Source: Pelagibius litoralis (GTDB lineage: Bacteria > Pseudomonadota > Alphaproteobacteria > Kiloniellales > DSM-21159). Taken from it: a DNA stretch of 64,000 bases. The number at the start of each line of letters is the position of its first letter. The stretch's first letter is position 1. Of the stretch, positions 28,810 through 39,181 are shown piece after piece. The notes beneath the pieces are model-generated. The model was given only the letters and a program-made list of their open reading frames with translations, did no database searches and was not told the DNA's origin. The position numbers were made by a program, and so were the translations under genes. Location of the stretch: positions 1-64,000 of the forward strand of contig JARFRB010000117.1 of the NCBI GenBank assembly GCA_029287455.1, written 5' to 3'.

Positions 28810-29033
28810 AGATGGCTCGCCTTTTCCTAATCGTGGCCCTGGTGGGGCTCGCGGCGGCTTGCGGCCGCAAGGGAGACCCCGAGCCGCCGGAAGGCGAGGA
28901 GGCGCGCTATACCTTCCCTGGGCGCTACGCGGATCCGGCCACCCAAGTGCCGACCGACGTCCAGCCCGATCAGGTGGGTCCGGACGGATTGGAAAAGCGC
29001 GACGACCCTGGGCCGCTTTGGTTCCTGAAATGA
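28806..29033 (+). CDS. lptM: LptM-like small lipoprotein
   Basis: A 75 aa lipoprotein with signal [18 protein letters not shown] and the lipid-attachment Cys followed by [10 protein letters not shown], the mark of LptM (YifL). In E. coli LptM helps mature the LptDE LPS translocon. It sits between argH and lysA with ATGA overlaps on both sides; the argH-lptM-lysA order is conserved in alphaproteobacteria. Confidence 0.88.
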   Translation: MKMARLFLIVALVGLAAACGRKGDPEPPEGEEARYTFPGRYADPATQVPTDVQPDQVGPDGLEKRDDPGPLWFLK

Positions 29034-30331
29034 CCGACACGGCCGAGACCGCCTTCACCTATCGCGATGGAGAGCTCCATGCCGAGAGCCTTCCCTTGGC
29101 GCGGGTGGCCGAAGCGGTGGGCACGCCCTGCTTCGTCTATTCCAGCCAAGCCCTGGAGGATACTTACCGGCGCTTTTCCAAAGCCTTGTCGGACACGGGG
29201 CTGAACAGCCTGGTGTGTTACGCGATCAAGGCCAATCCACACCTTGCCGTGGTCAAGACCTTCGGCGATCTGGGGTCCGGGGCCGATGTGGTCTCGGAAG
29301 GCGAGCTTCGGCGCGCAATTGCCGCTGGGGTGCCGCCCGAACGCATCGTCTTCGCGGGCGTGGGCAAGCAGCGCGGTGAGATGGCTTTCGCCCTCGAGGC
29401 CGGGATCCTGCAATTCAACGTCGAGTCGCCCGACGAGCTGAAGCTTCTGAACGAGGTGGCCGGGGCGCTGGGCAAGATCGCGCCGGTCGCCTTGCGCATC
29501 AACCCCAACGTGGATGCCAAGACCCACGCCAAGATCACCACGGGGACCACGGAGAACAAGTTCGGCATCGAGATCGAGTCCTTGCCCGACCTGCTAGCCA
29601 TGATCGAGGGCTTGGAACACATCGCCATCGAGGGGCTGGCGGTTCACATCGGCTCTCAGCTCACCGACCTTGCGCCCTACGCGGCGGCGTTCGAGCGGCT
29701 GGCCAAGCTTTTCGTGGAGCTGCGCCAGGCCGGGGTGAACCTGCGGCGGATCGACCTTGGTGGTGGTTTGGGCATTTCCTACACCGGTGGGCCGGGGCCG
29801 GACGTCGGGGCCTACGCCGAAGTCGCCCACCGGGCCGTGGCGGATCTCGGCGTGCCGGTGATCTTCGAACCGGGCCGACATCTGGTCGGCAACGCCGGAT
29901 TGCTGCTCGCCCGCGTCCTTTACGTTAAGCAGGGGCGCAGTCGGCGCTTCCTGATCGTCGATGCCGCCATGAACGATCTCATTCGCCCAACGCTCTACGA
30001 TGCTTGGCACGAGATGAAGCCCTTGCGACAAGCGCCGGAAAACGCGCCGCTTGAGCCGGTGGACGTGGTCGGGCCCATTTGCGAGAGCGGCGATATCTTC
30101 GCCTCCGCCCGCCCCTTTCCGCCCATGAAGGCCGGTGAGCTTTTCGCGATTTTTTCGACCGGGGCCTATGGCGCCACAATGTCGTCGACTTATAATACTA
30201 GATTACCGGCTCCCGAAGTGATGGTGCGCGGAGATTCCTTCGCGGTCATCAAGTCGCGGCCAAGCTACGAAGACCTCCTGGCGGAGGATCAGTTGCCCGA
30301 TTGGTTGCGCGCCGCGCAAGGAGCCGCGTGA
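29030..30331 (+). CDS. lysA: Diaminopimelate decarboxylase LysA
   Basis: Last step of lysine synthesis, meso-diaminopimelate to lysine. The 433 aa PLP enzyme has the Lys of YAIKANPHLAVVK, the phosphate-binding GGGLGISY, EPGRHLVGNAG and the active-site Cys region GPICESGD. The ATG overlaps the lptM stop (ATGA). Confidence 0.97.
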   Translation: MTDTAETAFTYRDGELHAESLPLARVAEAVGTPCFVYSSQALEDTYRRFSKALSDTGLNSLVCYAIKANPHLAVVKTFGDLGSGADVVSEGELRRAIAAGVPPERIVFAGVGKQRGEMAFALEAGILQFNVESPDELKLLNEVAGALGKIAPVALRINPNVDAKTHAKITTGTTENKFGIEIESLPDLLAMIEGLEHIAIEGLAVHIGSQLTDLAPYAAAFERLAKLFVELRQAGVNLRRIDLGGGLGISYTGGPGPDVGAYAEVAHRAVADLGVPVIFEPGRHLVGNAGLLLARVLYVKQGRSRRFLIVDAAMNDLIRPTLYDAWHEMKPLRQAPENAPLEPVDVVGPICESGDIFASARPFPPMKAGELFAIFSTGAYGATMSSTYNTRLPAPEVMVRGDSFAVIKSRPSYEDLLAEDQLPDWLRAAQGAA

Positions 30332-30432
30332 GGCGCCGTGGCAATCAGGCGAGGCCGAAGTGGCCGGCCGCAAGATGGCGCGGTCAAACACGGTGAGTTG
30401 AGAGAAGGCGAGTTTCGAAAGGATACGGCAAC

Positions 30433-33003
30433 TTGACGGGCAATCGCGGCGAATCCGAGGACTCGCCGACGACATATCGGTCTGAAGCGGGGGTCGCCGC
30501 GCCCCCAGGCTACCGGCTGCGTCTCGCGCTCGCCCGCGCTGTTCTGTTTTGGGAAGGGCTCTGGCCTGCACTCTGGCCGGCGGCGGGCCTGCTGGGCGTC
30601 TTTCTCGCTGTGGCGCTGCTCGGTTTACTTCCCGCTTTGCCCGGTTGGCTGCACCTTTTGGCCCTCGTGGCCTTCGCGGGGAGCCTTGCCTACGCGCTCT
30701 GGTCTGGGCTGCGCGGACTTCGCGCGCCTTCCGTCGCGGCGGCAAGGCGAAGGCTGGAGCACGACAACAACCTGCCGCACCGCCCCTTGGCGGCCTTGGA
30801 AGACCGCCTGGCCGAAGGGGAGCCGGACCCGGCGGCGGCGGCGTTGTGGGAGGCTCACCGCCAACGCTTGCTGGAGCGGGCGCGCCGGCTGCGGCTTTCG
30901 CCTCCGCGCGCGAGCTGGGCCAGCGTCGACAGTTTTGCCTTGCGCGCGGTCGTTGGCCTCTTGCTCTTGATCGCAGCTGTGGGCGTTGGCGACCGCTGGT
31001 CGGAGAACCTCGGGCGGGTCTTCACCCCAAGCTTCGCAACCGCGCTGCCGGAGACACCGCCCAGCCTGGATATCTGGGTCAATCCGCCAGCATACACGGG
31101 CTTGCCGCCCCGTTTCCTCGATCCGGTTCAAGATGGCGGGGAAATCGTCGATGTGCCGCAGGGCAGCGTGCTGCTGGCGCAAGTGCAAGGCGGCCGGGGC
31201 GAACCCGTGCTGCGTCTCGACGAAACGGCGGCCAGCTTCGACTCCGTGGCCGAGGGGGTTTGGCGCAAGGAACTTACCCTGGATGAGGGGCGCAACGTCA
31301 GCATCGAGCAGGATAAGCTGCCTGTCGCCAGCTTCGGCTTGAACGTGATTCCCGACCGGATCCCGGTCATCGAGTACCTGATGCCGCCGGGTCAAGCGGC
31401 TCGCGGCGCCTTGGAGCTAAGCTATCTCGCCGGGGACGACTACGGACTGGCGGATATAAAGGCCGTCATTCGCCGCAGCGACGATGCCGAAGCGGACCCG
31501 CTTGAGCTCGAACTGGTGTTGCCGGGGCCGGGACTGACCGAGTTGGAAGACGTCAGCTATCACGATCTCACGCCGCACCCCTGGGCGGGCATCGGCGTCA
31601 CCATCACTTTGGAGGCGACCGACGGGCGCGGCCAGGTTGGCCGGACCGAGGCCTTCGAAACCGTGATGCCGGAACGCATCTTCAATCACCCGGTGGCCCG
31701 CGCCTTGGCCGAAGTGCGCAAGCACTTGACCCTGAACCCGGAAGATACCCGGCGCGCAGCGGCGGTCTTGAACAAGATTGGCGAGGAGCCGGCGCACTTC
31801 TTCTATGACGTGGTGGTTTCGCTCGCGCTTGTGTCGGCGGAACGGCGCTTGCTCTATGACCGCCGGCCGGAAAGCGTGGGCGAGGTGCAGCAGCTTCTCT
31901 GGGATACCGCCCTGCGGATCGAGGATGGTGAATTGGCCTTGGCCGAACGCGATCTGCGGGAGATCCAGAGGCAACTGCAGGAGGCTTTGGCCCGCGGTGC
32001 GCCGGACTCGGAGATCGAAGACCTGCTCGACCAGTTGCAAGAGGCCCTGGACCGCTTCTTGAGCGCCTTGCAAGAGCAGATGGCCGAGCAAATGGAGAAT
32101 GGGCAAGCGCCGGAAATGGAGTTCTCGCCCGACACCGAAATGCTGACGGGTCAGGACTTGCAGCAGATGATCGAGCAGGCGCGGGAAATGGCGAGAAGCG
32201 GCGCGCGCGATCAAGCCCAGGAAATGCTCTCTCAGCTCCAGCAAATGCTCGAGAATCTGCAAACCGGCCAAGCCATGCAGGGTATGAACGAGCAAGCCCG
32301 GGAAGCGCAGGAAATGATGCGCGAGATGGAAGACCTCATGCAGCAGCAGCAGGAACTTCTAGACCGCAGTTTCCAGCGCTCGCGCGAGCAGGGACAGTCC
32401 GGACAGCGTCAGCAGCAGGGCGAAAACGGCGGTCAGCGGGAACCCGGTCAATCCCAGGCCGGCCGGGAAGGGCAGCTACCGAGTGAAGGTCAGCCGGGCG
32501 AGCGTGGCGAGGGCAGCGCCAACCAAGGCGACGCAACGCGACAAGAAGAGTTGCGGCGCCAGCTTGGTGAGATGATGCGCCGACTCGGCGAGGCCACCGG
32601 CGATATCCCCCGCCCGCTGGGCAACGCCGAGCGGTCGATGCGCGATGCGCGCGAGGCCCTGGGCCGCGAAGCGCCCGGCGAGGCGGTCGGCCCGCAAGGC
32701 GACGCCCTTGATCAACTGCAGCAGGGCCTCCAGACCATGCTGGAGGACTTCATGCAGCAAATGGGACAGGGCCGGGGGCAGCAGGGCCAGCAAAGCGGAA
32801 TGACCCCAGGTGAAGGGCGCGACCCGCTTGGGCGGGGTTCCGGGGAACACGGACAGCAAAGCATCGACAACGTCGAGATCCCGGGGGAAATGGATCTCAG
32901 GCGCTCACGCGAGATCTTGCAGGAACTGCGCCGGCGCAGCGGGCAACGCAGCCGACCACAGTTTGAGCTCGACTACATCGACCGGCTGTTGCAGCAGTTT
33001 TAG
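30433..33003 (+). CDS. TIGR02302 (DUF4175) family membrane protein
   Basis: An 856 aa protein typical of alphaproteobacteria. Two transmembrane helices at about 45-95 and one near 175-195 precede a large periplasmic part. The C-terminal third (about 560-800) is very rich in Gln, Glu and Met, with long helical segments such as EMLSQLQQMLENLQTG. Function unknown; size and domain order match TIGR02302. It starts with TTG at 30433 with AAGGA 8 nt before; no ATG is nearby. It follows lysA by 101 bp. Confidence 0.9.
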   Translation: MTGNRGESEDSPTTYRSEAGVAAPPGYRLRLALARAVLFWEGLWPALWPAAGLLGVFLAVALLGLLPALPGWLHLLALVAFAGSLAYALWSGLRGLRAPSVAAARRRLEHDNNLPHRPLAALEDRLAEGEPDPAAAALWEAHRQRLLERARRLRLSPPRASWASVDSFALRAVVGLLLLIAAVGVGDRWSENLGRVFTPSFATALPETPPSLDIWVNPPAYTGLPPRFLDPVQDGGEIVDVPQGSVLLAQVQGGRGEPVLRLDETAASFDSVAEGVWRKELTLDEGRNVSIEQDKLPVASFGLNVIPDRIPVIEYLMPPGQAARGALELSYLAGDDYGLADIKAVIRRSDDAEADPLELELVLPGPGLTELEDVSYHDLTPHPWAGIGVTITLEATDGRGQVGRTEAFETVMPERIFNHPVARALAEVRKHLTLNPEDTRRAAAVLNKIGEEPAHFFYDVVVSLALVSAERRLLYDRRPESVGEVQQLLWDTALRIEDGELALAERDLREIQRQLQEALARGAPDSEIEDLLDQLQEALDRFLSALQEQMAEQMENGQAPEMEFSPDTEMLTGQDLQQMIEQAREMARSGARDQAQEMLSQLQQMLENLQTGQAMQGMNEQAREAQEMMREMEDLMQQQQELLDRSFQRSREQGQSGQRQQQGENGGQREPGQSQAGREGQLPSEGQPGERGEGSANQGDATRQEELRRQLGEMMRRLGEATGDIPRPLGNAERSMRDAREALGREAPGEAVGPQGDALDQLQQGLQTMLEDFMQQMGQGRGQQGQQSGMTPGEGRDPLGRGSGEHGQQSIDNVEIPGEMDLRRSREILQELRRRSGQRSRPQFELDYIDRLLQQF

Positions 33004-33094
33004 GGGTTTCGCGCCAACAAGGCGGCCCCGAGGCGACGCCGGATCGCCCCGCACGGAGCCCCGGTTCTATTGCCCCAGTCTAATCACCCTGTGC

Positions 33095-34591
33095 CTACTT
33101 CATCGTCGGCATGACGAACTCCGCGCCGCTGCGCAAGCCGGTTGGCCAGCGCGAAGTCACGGTCTTGAGCTTGGTGTAGAACCGCACGCCTTCCGGCCCA
33201 TGCATATGATGGTCGCCGAAAAGCGAGCGCTTCCAGCCCCCGAATGAGTGGAAGGCCATCGGCACGGGGATCGGCACGTTTACACCGACCATGCCGATCT
33301 GCGCGCGCTGCGCGAAATCGCGGGCGGCGTCGCCGTCGCGGGTAAAGATCGCGGTGCCGTTGCCGTACTCGTGTGCGTTCACCAGGTCGACGGCTTCCTC
33401 GTAACCAGCCGTACGTACGACCGAAAGGACGGGGCCGAAAATCTCTTCCTTGTAGATGGTCATATCCGGCGTGACATGATCGAACAGGCAGCCGCCGAGG
33501 AAGTAGCCGTCCTCGTAGCCTTGCAGCGTCAAATCGCGCCCGTCGACGGCCAGGGTTGCCCCTTGCTCCATGCCGCTATCGACGTAGCCGCGCACCCGAT
33601 CATAGGCCTGGCGCGTTACCAGCGGACCCATCTCAGCTTCCGGATCGTCGTAGGGCCCAACTTTCAGGCCGCGCACCCTGGGTTCGAGCTTCTCCATCAA
33701 AGCGTCCCCGGCATCACCCACGGCGACGGCCACGGAGATTGCCATGCAGCGCTCGCCCGCCGATCCGTAGGCGGCGCCCATGAGGGCGTCGGTCGCCTGA
33801 TCCATGTCGGCGTCGGGCATGACGATCATATGGTTCTTGGCGCCGCCCAAAGCCTGTACGCGTTTGTTGTGCGCCGTGCCCGTATGATAGACGTACTCCG
33901 CAATCGCCGTGGATCCGACAAAGCTGACGGCGGAGATGTCCGGATGCTTCAGAAGGGCGTCCACCGCCTCTTTATCCCCATGCACGGTGTTGAGCACCCC
34001 GGCTGGGGCTCCCGCCTCTATCATCAGCTCCGCCAGGAAGGTTGGGGCCGAGGGGTCGCGCTCGGAGGGTTTGAGGATGAAGCAATTTCCGCAAGCGATC
34101 GCCACCGGAAACATCCACATCGGGACCATGGCGGGGAAGTTGAATGGGGTGATGCCGGCAACCACGCCTAAAGGCTGCCGCACGGAATAGCAGTCCACGC
34201 CGGTGCCGACGTTTTCGTTGAATTCGCCCTTCAGCAAATGCGGAATGCCGCAGGCGAACTCGACCACTTCCAGCCCGCGGGTAACCTCGCCGGCGGCATC
34301 GGCGCGCACCTTCCCGTGCTCCCGGCTGATCATCTCCACCAAGCGGTCGCGATTCTGTTCGAGCAACTCCTTGAACTTGAACATCACCCGCGCGCGGGTC
34401 AGGGCGGGCGTGGCCGCCCAGGCGGGAAAGGCTTGCTTGGCCACATCGACGGCCGCATCGACTTCGCTGGCGCTGGCCAAGGACACCAGGGCTGAAATCT
34501 CGCCCGTCGCCGGATTGAAGACCTCGCTGGTTCTGTCGCTCTGGCCTTCCATGGCCCTGCCGCCAAAGAAGTGATGGATCGTCCCGGTCAT
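33095..34591 (-). CDS. mmsA: CoA-acylating methylmalonate-semialdehyde dehydrogenase
   Basis: Oxidises (methyl)malonate semialdehyde to propionyl- or acetyl-CoA in valine and inositol or beta-alanine breakdown. The 498 aa aldehyde dehydrogenase has the MmsA form: [29 protein letters not shown] and the catalytic Cys in [17 protein letters not shown] 34591 with GGGAG upstream is chosen; the frame open to 35032 on this strand lies over the mla promoter side and is not homologous. Divergent from the mla-like operon. Confidence 0.95.
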   Translation of the reverse strand: MTGTIHHFFGGRAMEGQSDRTSEVFNPATGEISALVSLASASEVDAAVDVAKQAFPAWAATPALTRARVMFKFKELLEQNRDRLVEMISREHGKVRADAAGEVTRGLEVVEFACGIPHLLKGEFNENVGTGVDCYSVRQPLGVVAGITPFNFPAMVPMWMFPVAIACGNCFILKPSERDPSAPTFLAELMIEAGAPAGVLNTVHGDKEAVDALLKHPDISAVSFVGSTAIAEYVYHTGTAHNKRVQALGGAKNHMIVMPDADMDQATDALMGAAYGSAGERCMAISVAVAVGDAGDALMEKLEPRVRGLKVGPYDDPEAEMGPLVTRQAYDRVRGYVDSGMEQGATLAVDGRDLTLQGYEDGYFLGGCLFDHVTPDMTIYKEEIFGPVLSVVRTAGYEEAVDLVNAHEYGNGTAIFTRDGDAARDFAQRAQIGMVGVNVPIPVPMAFHSFGGWKRSLFGDHHMHGPEGVRFYTKLKTVTSRWPTGLRSGAEFVMPTMK

Positions 34592-34843
34592 GGCAACTGC
34601 TCTCCCTATCGTGATCTGGCTCTTCCAGGGCTCGTCCGCGCGGGGGCCGGCGCCGGTGAAGCTCTGACGGACTCTAGCGCAGAAACCTATCGCGGGAAAT
34701 CGCTGGAGGCGGCCGGGCGGGGGCCGGCGCCGAAAAATCCGGGCGGCGATCCCGGATCGGCTAGCCCAAAAAGCTTTCTTGTTGAAGCCGCTAGGGCATG
34801 TCACAGTCGTTTTTCGGATCAATCGGCTTGGTGGGAGCGAAGC

Positions 34844-36055
34844 ATGACGGAGGTGGCTGACGCCACCGGGGCCCCGTCGCGAGAAGACCGAATCCTGGAT
34901 AGCGGGGCTGGGGACCGCGGCCAACCCGAGGCCGGGCTCGCGGCGCGTCGGGAGGCAGAGGCCGCGTTTCTTGACTTCGACGGCACCTGGACGATCGAAA
35001 CGGTGGGCTCCCGGGACGCGGCGTTGCGCCAAGTTTCAGCGGAGTTCGCGCGCGGCGGCTGCACCACCGCGTGCCTCGATATCTCCCGCGTCGGACGGCT
35101 GGATAGCGCCGGCGCCTGGCTGATCCACCGAACCCGCGCGCAGCTTGCCGAGGCTGGGCTCGCCGTAACGGTCGCCGGCGGCTCGGCCGCCCAAGAGACT
35201 CTGATCGCGAAGACCGGGGGGCGGCAAGCGCCGGTGCCTTTGGAACCGCAGGGGCGGCTCGTTCTCTTCGTCGCGCACATTGGGTGGTCCACCCTGCGCG
35301 CGGTGGAAACCGGGCGTGACCTGCTCGGCTTCATGGGGCTTACGGTGGTGGCGCTCGGCGGTGGTCTGCTTAAGCCTGCCCGTTTGCGTTTCACCTCGGT
35401 TCTGGTGCACATGGAGCGCACCGGTCTGGACGCGTTGCCCATCGTCGGTTTGCTCTCTTTCCTGATCGGCGTTGTCCTGGCCTACCAAGGCTCCGATCAG
35501 CTAGCGCGCTTCGGCGCGGAGATTTTCACGGTGAATCTCGTCGGCATCTCTATTCTCCGGGAAATGGGTATCCTGATCACGGCGATCGTTGTCGCCGGCC
35601 GCTCGGGGAGCGCCTACACCGCGCAGATCGGCACCATGAAGGTCAACCAGGAGGTCGACGCCATGATGACCATCGGGCTCGACCCCGTGGCGGTCCTGGT
35701 GGTGCCACGCGTGCTGGCGCTGATGATTACCCTTCCCTTGCTGACCTTCTACGCGGACATCATGGGGCTTCTCGGTGGCGCCACGATGTCTTGGGCCGTG
35801 CTCGACATCGACCCGCTGCTCTTCGCGCGCCGCCTGAACGAGGCGGTGACCCCCATGGCCTTCTGGGTCGGGATGATCAAGGCCCCCATCTTCGCCTTCG
35901 TCATCGCCTTGGTGGGCTGCTTCGAGGGGCTACAAGTGACCGGAAACGCCGAATCGGTAGGGCATCACACCACCCGCGCCGTGGTCGAGGCCATTTTCCT
36001 GGTGATCGTGCTCGACGCCATGTTCTCCATCTTCTTTTCGATCATCGGGGTGTAA
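34844..36055 (+). CDS. MlaE-type ABC permease with an N-terminal STAS (MlaB-like) domain
   Basis: A 403 aa fusion. Residues about 35-135 are a STAS domain ([21 protein letters not shown]), which in E. coli is the separate protein MlaB. The rest is the MlaE permease with several membrane helices and the EQGL-like motif region [21 protein letters not shown]. It should form the inner-membrane channel for phospholipid transport between membranes. First gene of four; GGGAG precedes ATG 34844. Confidence 0.93.
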   Translation: MTEVADATGAPSREDRILDSGAGDRGQPEAGLAARREAEAAFLDFDGTWTIETVGSRDAALRQVSAEFARGGCTTACLDISRVGRLDSAGAWLIHRTRAQLAEAGLAVTVAGGSAAQETLIAKTGGRQAPVPLEPQGRLVLFVAHIGWSTLRAVETGRDLLGFMGLTVVALGGGLLKPARLRFTSVLVHMERTGLDALPIVGLLSFLIGVVLAYQGSDQLARFGAEIFTVNLVGISILREMGILITAIVVAGRSGSAYTAQIGTMKVNQEVDAMMTIGLDPVAVLVVPRVLALMITLPLLTFYADIMGLLGGATMSWAVLDIDPLLFARRLNEAVTPMAFWVGMIKAPIFAFVIALVGCFEGLQVTGNAESVGHHTTRAVVEAIFLVIVLDAMFSIFFSIIGV

Positions 36056-36059
36056 GCGG

Positions 36060-36851
36060 ATGGTCAGCGCTTCCACCCCCACTCATGCAATAGAGATCGA
36101 GGGTCTGGTTACCCGGTTCGGCCCGAAGACCATCCACCGCGACCTTGATCTGACCGTGCGGCGCGGGGAGGTGATCGGCCTGGTTGGCGGGTCGGGGACG
36201 GGCAAGTCCGTGCTCCTGCGCACGATCATCGGCCTCAACCGGGCCGCCGAGGGCACGATTCGCGTGTTGGGCCGGGACATTTATCGCCTGGACGCGGCGG
36301 GTTGGGGCGATTTGCGCCGCCACTGGGGGGTGCTCTTCCAGGACGGCGCCCTGTTCTCCTCCCTCACCGTGGCGCAGAACATCCAAGTGCCGATGATCGA
36401 GCACACGAACCTGCCCCCCGCACTCCGCCAGGAGATCGCGGAGGTCAAGATCGCGCTGACCGGGCTAGCCTCGGACGCCTGCAACAAGGTCCCGAGCGAG
36501 CTTTCGGGCGGCATGCGAAAGAGAGCCGGCCTCGCGCGGGCACTGGCCCTCGATCCCGATCTCTTGTTTCTGGACGAGCCGACGGCCGGGCTAGACCCGA
36601 TCGGCGCCGCGGCCTTCGACGAATTGATCGGTGATCTGCGCGACGCCTTGGGCTTGACGGTGGTCATGGTGACCCATGACCTCGACAGTCTCTACGCGGT
36701 TTGCGACCGTGTCGCGGTGCTGATCGATCAACGCGTGAAGGTGGGCACGATCGAGGAGCTGATGCAAGAGCCCGACCCCTGGATCCAGGAATACTTTCGC
36801 GGGCCGCGCGGGCGGGCGGCCGCAATGACCAATGGCGAGGGCACGGCGTAG
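36060..36851 (+). CDS. MlaF-type ABC transporter ATPase
   Basis: A 263 aa ATPase with Walker A GGSGTGKSVLL, the Q-loop FQDGALFSSLTV, the ABC signature LSGGMRKRAGLARAL and Walker B LLFLDEPTAGLD, then the switch His in MVTHDLDSL. The Q-loop wording is characteristic of the MlaF/Mkl subfamily. Lies 4 bp after the permease and 3 bp before the MCE gene. Confidence 0.95.
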   Translation: MVSASTPTHAIEIEGLVTRFGPKTIHRDLDLTVRRGEVIGLVGGSGTGKSVLLRTIIGLNRAAEGTIRVLGRDIYRLDAAGWGDLRRHWGVLFQDGALFSSLTVAQNIQVPMIEHTNLPPALRQEIAEVKIALTGLASDACNKVPSELSGGMRKRAGLARALALDPDLLFLDEPTAGLDPIGAAAFDELIGDLRDALGLTVVMVTHDLDSLYAVCDRVAVLIDQRVKVGTIEELMQEPDPWIQEYFRGPRGRAAAMTNGEGTA

Positions 36852-36854
36852 GGC

Positions 36855-38477
36855 ATGGAAACCAAAGCCAACCATCTGCTTGTCGGAAGCTTCGTCCTGA
36901 TTCTCTTTCTCGGCGCCTTGGCCTTCGTCATCTGGCTCGCGAAGCTGCAGGTCGAAGGCGGCATCGACCGCTACCAGATGATTTTCACGGACTCCGTCAC
37001 GGGCCTTTCGGTCGGCAGCGCAGTGCGTTTCAGCGGCGTGCGCGTTGGCGAAGTGACGGAGATCCGGCTCGATCAGGAAAGCCCGGATCAGGTGATCGTG
37101 ACCATAGAGGTCCAAAGCGGGACGCCCGTGAAATCCGATACCGTCGCGAGCCTGGAGCTGGAAGGGCTGGCCGGTGGCCGGTATCTTCTGCTTTCCGGGG
37201 GCTCGAAGAACGGCGCGCCGCCGGCCCAGGTCGCCGGCCTGCGCTACCCCGCCATCGAGACCCGGGCGTCCGCCCTCGAGCAGGTCCTGCAAGGGGCGCC
37301 GGACGTCATCGAACAGGTCAACAGCCTGTTGACGCGGGGCAACCAGCTTCTCAACGACGACAATCTCTTGGCCGTAAGCCGGACGCTCAGCAGCCTGGAA
37401 AGCTTCACGACGACGTTTTCCCAAAGATCAGAAGAACTGGGCCTCTTGGTGCCCAAAGCCGAGAAGACGCTGGATAACCTCGAGCGCTTGTCCGGCGCCC
37501 TGGCCGAGCGGTCGGAGGAGATTGACGGGCTGATCGTCGACGGCGGAACCGTCGTTTCCAACATGGCCGAGCTTACCACCACCTTCACCGCCAGATCGGC
37601 GGAGATCGATCAGATGATCCTCGACGGCGGCAAGACCCTCTCCAACATCGAGCAGGTGACCGCCTCTTTGGCCGAGCGCTCCGACGACATCGACAAGATG
37701 ATCAGCGATGGCGGGCAGGCGGTTGCCGACGTTCGGCAAATGACCGGAAATTTGGCGGCGCGCGGCGGCGACATCGATCAGCTCATCACGAGAAGCGGTC
37801 AGACCGTCGCCAATCTGGAGCGCTTCAGCGCGACCGTGGCGGCCCGGACGGAGGAGGTCGATCGCATGATCTCCGGGGGAAGCCGCACGGTGGCGAATCT
37901 CGAGCAGTTGACCGCGACCTTCGCCGCCCGCTCCCAGGACATCGACAAGCTGATCACCGACGGCGGCCGGACGCTCGAGAACGTCCAGCGCTTCACCGAG
38001 ATCTTCGCCAACCGGGAAGAGGAAATCGATGGATTGATCGTTTCCGCATCCTCCGCGCTCACCAACCTTGAGAAGGCGGCGATCACGGCGTCGGACACGG
38101 CGGTTTCCCTGCAAGCCAACGCGGGCAAGCTGGTCAACCGGGCGGACGAAACCCTGATGGTCGTGCAGGGCGTGGCCGGGAACGCGGATCTGACCCTGCG
38201 GCAGTTGCGCGAGGATATGGACCTGCTTGCCGCGGATGGCCGCCTGGCAGCGCAATCCTTTGCCAATCTCGCCGAGACAATGTCCGAGGTTGTCGAGGAG
38301 AATCGCGAGCCGCTTCGGGATTTCACGGCGGGTGGCCTCTATGAGCTCGCCAACGTCCTCAGCGAGATGCGCCGCTTGATCGTGCGCCTCAACCGCGTGA
38401 CCACTCAGGTCGAGCGCGATCCCGCCCAATTTCTTTTCGGCGACCCGCAACAAGGTTACGAAGCCAATGACCGATAG
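36855..38477 (+). CDS. MCE (MlaD-type) protein with eight 28-residue C-terminal repeats
   Basis: A 540 aa substrate-binding component. An N-terminal membrane anchor (about 8-30: LLVGSFVLILFLGALAFVIW) precedes one MCE domain (about 38-125: GLSVGSAVRFSGVRVGEVTEI, GGRYLLLSGG). Residues about 178-401 are a row of eight repeats of exactly 28 residues (84 bp, DNA 37386-38057), with a shared pattern N-x3-L-T-x-F-x-A-R-S-x-E-I-D-x-L-I-x-D-G-G. Then comes a further helical region. Long helices after an MCE domain are known to form periplasm-spanning tunnels in PqiB and LetB-like proteins, so a tube or needle is likely. The stop overlaps the next gene by 11 nt. Confidence 0.93.
   Translation: METKANHLLVGSFVLILFLGALAFVIWLAKLQVEGGIDRYQMIFTDSVTGLSVGSAVRFSGVRVGEVTEIRLDQESPDQVIVTIEVQSGTPVKSDTVASLELEGLAGGRYLLLSGGSKNGAPPAQVAGLRYPAIETRASALEQVLQGAPDVIEQVNSLLTRGNQLLNDDNLLAVSRTLSSLESFTTTFSQRSEELGLLVPKAEKTLDNLERLSGALAERSEEIDGLIVDGGTVVSNMAELTTTFTARSAEIDQMILDGGKTLSNIEQVTASLAERSDDIDKMISDGGQAVADVRQMTGNLAARGGDIDQLITRSGQTVANLERFSATVAARTEEVDRMISGGSRTVANLEQLTATFAARSQDIDKLITDGGRTLENVQRFTEIFANREEEIDGLIVSASSALTNLEKAAITASDTAVSLQANAGKLVNRADETLMVVQGVAGNADLTLRQLREDMDLLAADGRLAAQSFANLAETMSEVVEENREPLRDFTAGGLYELANVLSEMRRLIVRLNRVTTQVERDPAQFLFGDPQQGYEANDR
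37386..38057 (+). repeat. Eight 84 bp in-gene repeats encoding 28-residue units
   Basis: Eight consecutive units of 84 bp at the same phase, with starts at 37386 and every 84 bp up to 37974. The repeats are diverged at the DNA level but keep the protein pattern and exact length, so the array is old and under selection. Confidence 0.85.
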
Positions 38478-39156
38478 TGCCGGGGGGCTGCTCCCGAAAC
38501 GGCCCTTGCTTGGCCGCCGCCGTTTACTCGCTCGTGCCGCTGGCGCATCCCTGGTTTTGACCTTGCCTCTGGGCTGCACGGGCCTCGTGCCGGGCAGCCG
38601 CCCGCCGCCACGGATCTTCCGCCTGACGCCGAAGAGCTCCTTTCCCGCGGACCTTCCGCTCATGGACTGGCAGATGATCGTGGAGGCGCCGGTTGCGAAC
38701 GCCGGTCTCGACACCACCCGGGTTGCCCTGATGCGCGGGCCGCACGAGATCGAGTACTATGCCCGCAGTTCTTGGGTCGATACCGCGCCTTTAATGGTGC
38801 AGACCTTGATCATCGAATCCTTCGAGAATTCGGGGAAGATCGTTTCGGTCGGGCGGGAATCCCTGGGTCTGCGCGCCGACTATTTGCTGAAGCTCGAATT
38901 GAGGGAATTCCAAGCCGAGTACCAGGAGGGACCGCTTCCCCGCGCGCATGTCGCGATTTCCGCCAAGCTGGTCAAGCTGCCGTCGCGCCAGATTGTCGCC
39001 GCACAAACCTTTGAAGGGTATGAAACCGCAAGTGCCGACACCGTGGAAGAGGTGGTCAATGCCATGGACGTGGCACTCGGCCGGGTTCTGCGCGACATGG
39101 TCGTCTGGACCTTGACGAGCGGGCAGGAATTCTGGGACGTGGCGCCCGGAAGCTAG
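38467..39156 (+). CDS. ABC-type transport auxiliary lipoprotein (PqiC/LetC-like)
   Basis: A 229 aa lipoprotein. An Arg-rich start (GRRRLLARAAGASLVLTLP) leads to the lipid-attachment site LPLGC at about 37. The rest matches the ABC-type transport auxiliary (DUF330-like) fold: VALMRGPHEIEYYARSSWVDT. PqiC-type proteins anchor the MCE tube to the outer membrane. It overlaps the MCE gene by 11 nt and closes the operon. Confidence 0.9.
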   Translation: MTDSAGGLLPKRPLLGRRRLLARAAGASLVLTLPLGCTGLVPGSRPPPRIFRLTPKSSFPADLPLMDWQMIVEAPVANAGLDTTRVALMRGPHEIEYYARSSWVDTAPLMVQTLIIESFENSGKIVSVGRESLGLRADYLLKLELREFQAEYQEGPLPRAHVAISAKLVKLPSRQIVAAQTFEGYETASADTVEEVVNAMDVALGRVLRDMVVWTLTSGQEFWDVAPGS

Positions 39157-39181
39157 ACCCTGGTGCGGCGCTGGCTGGCGG

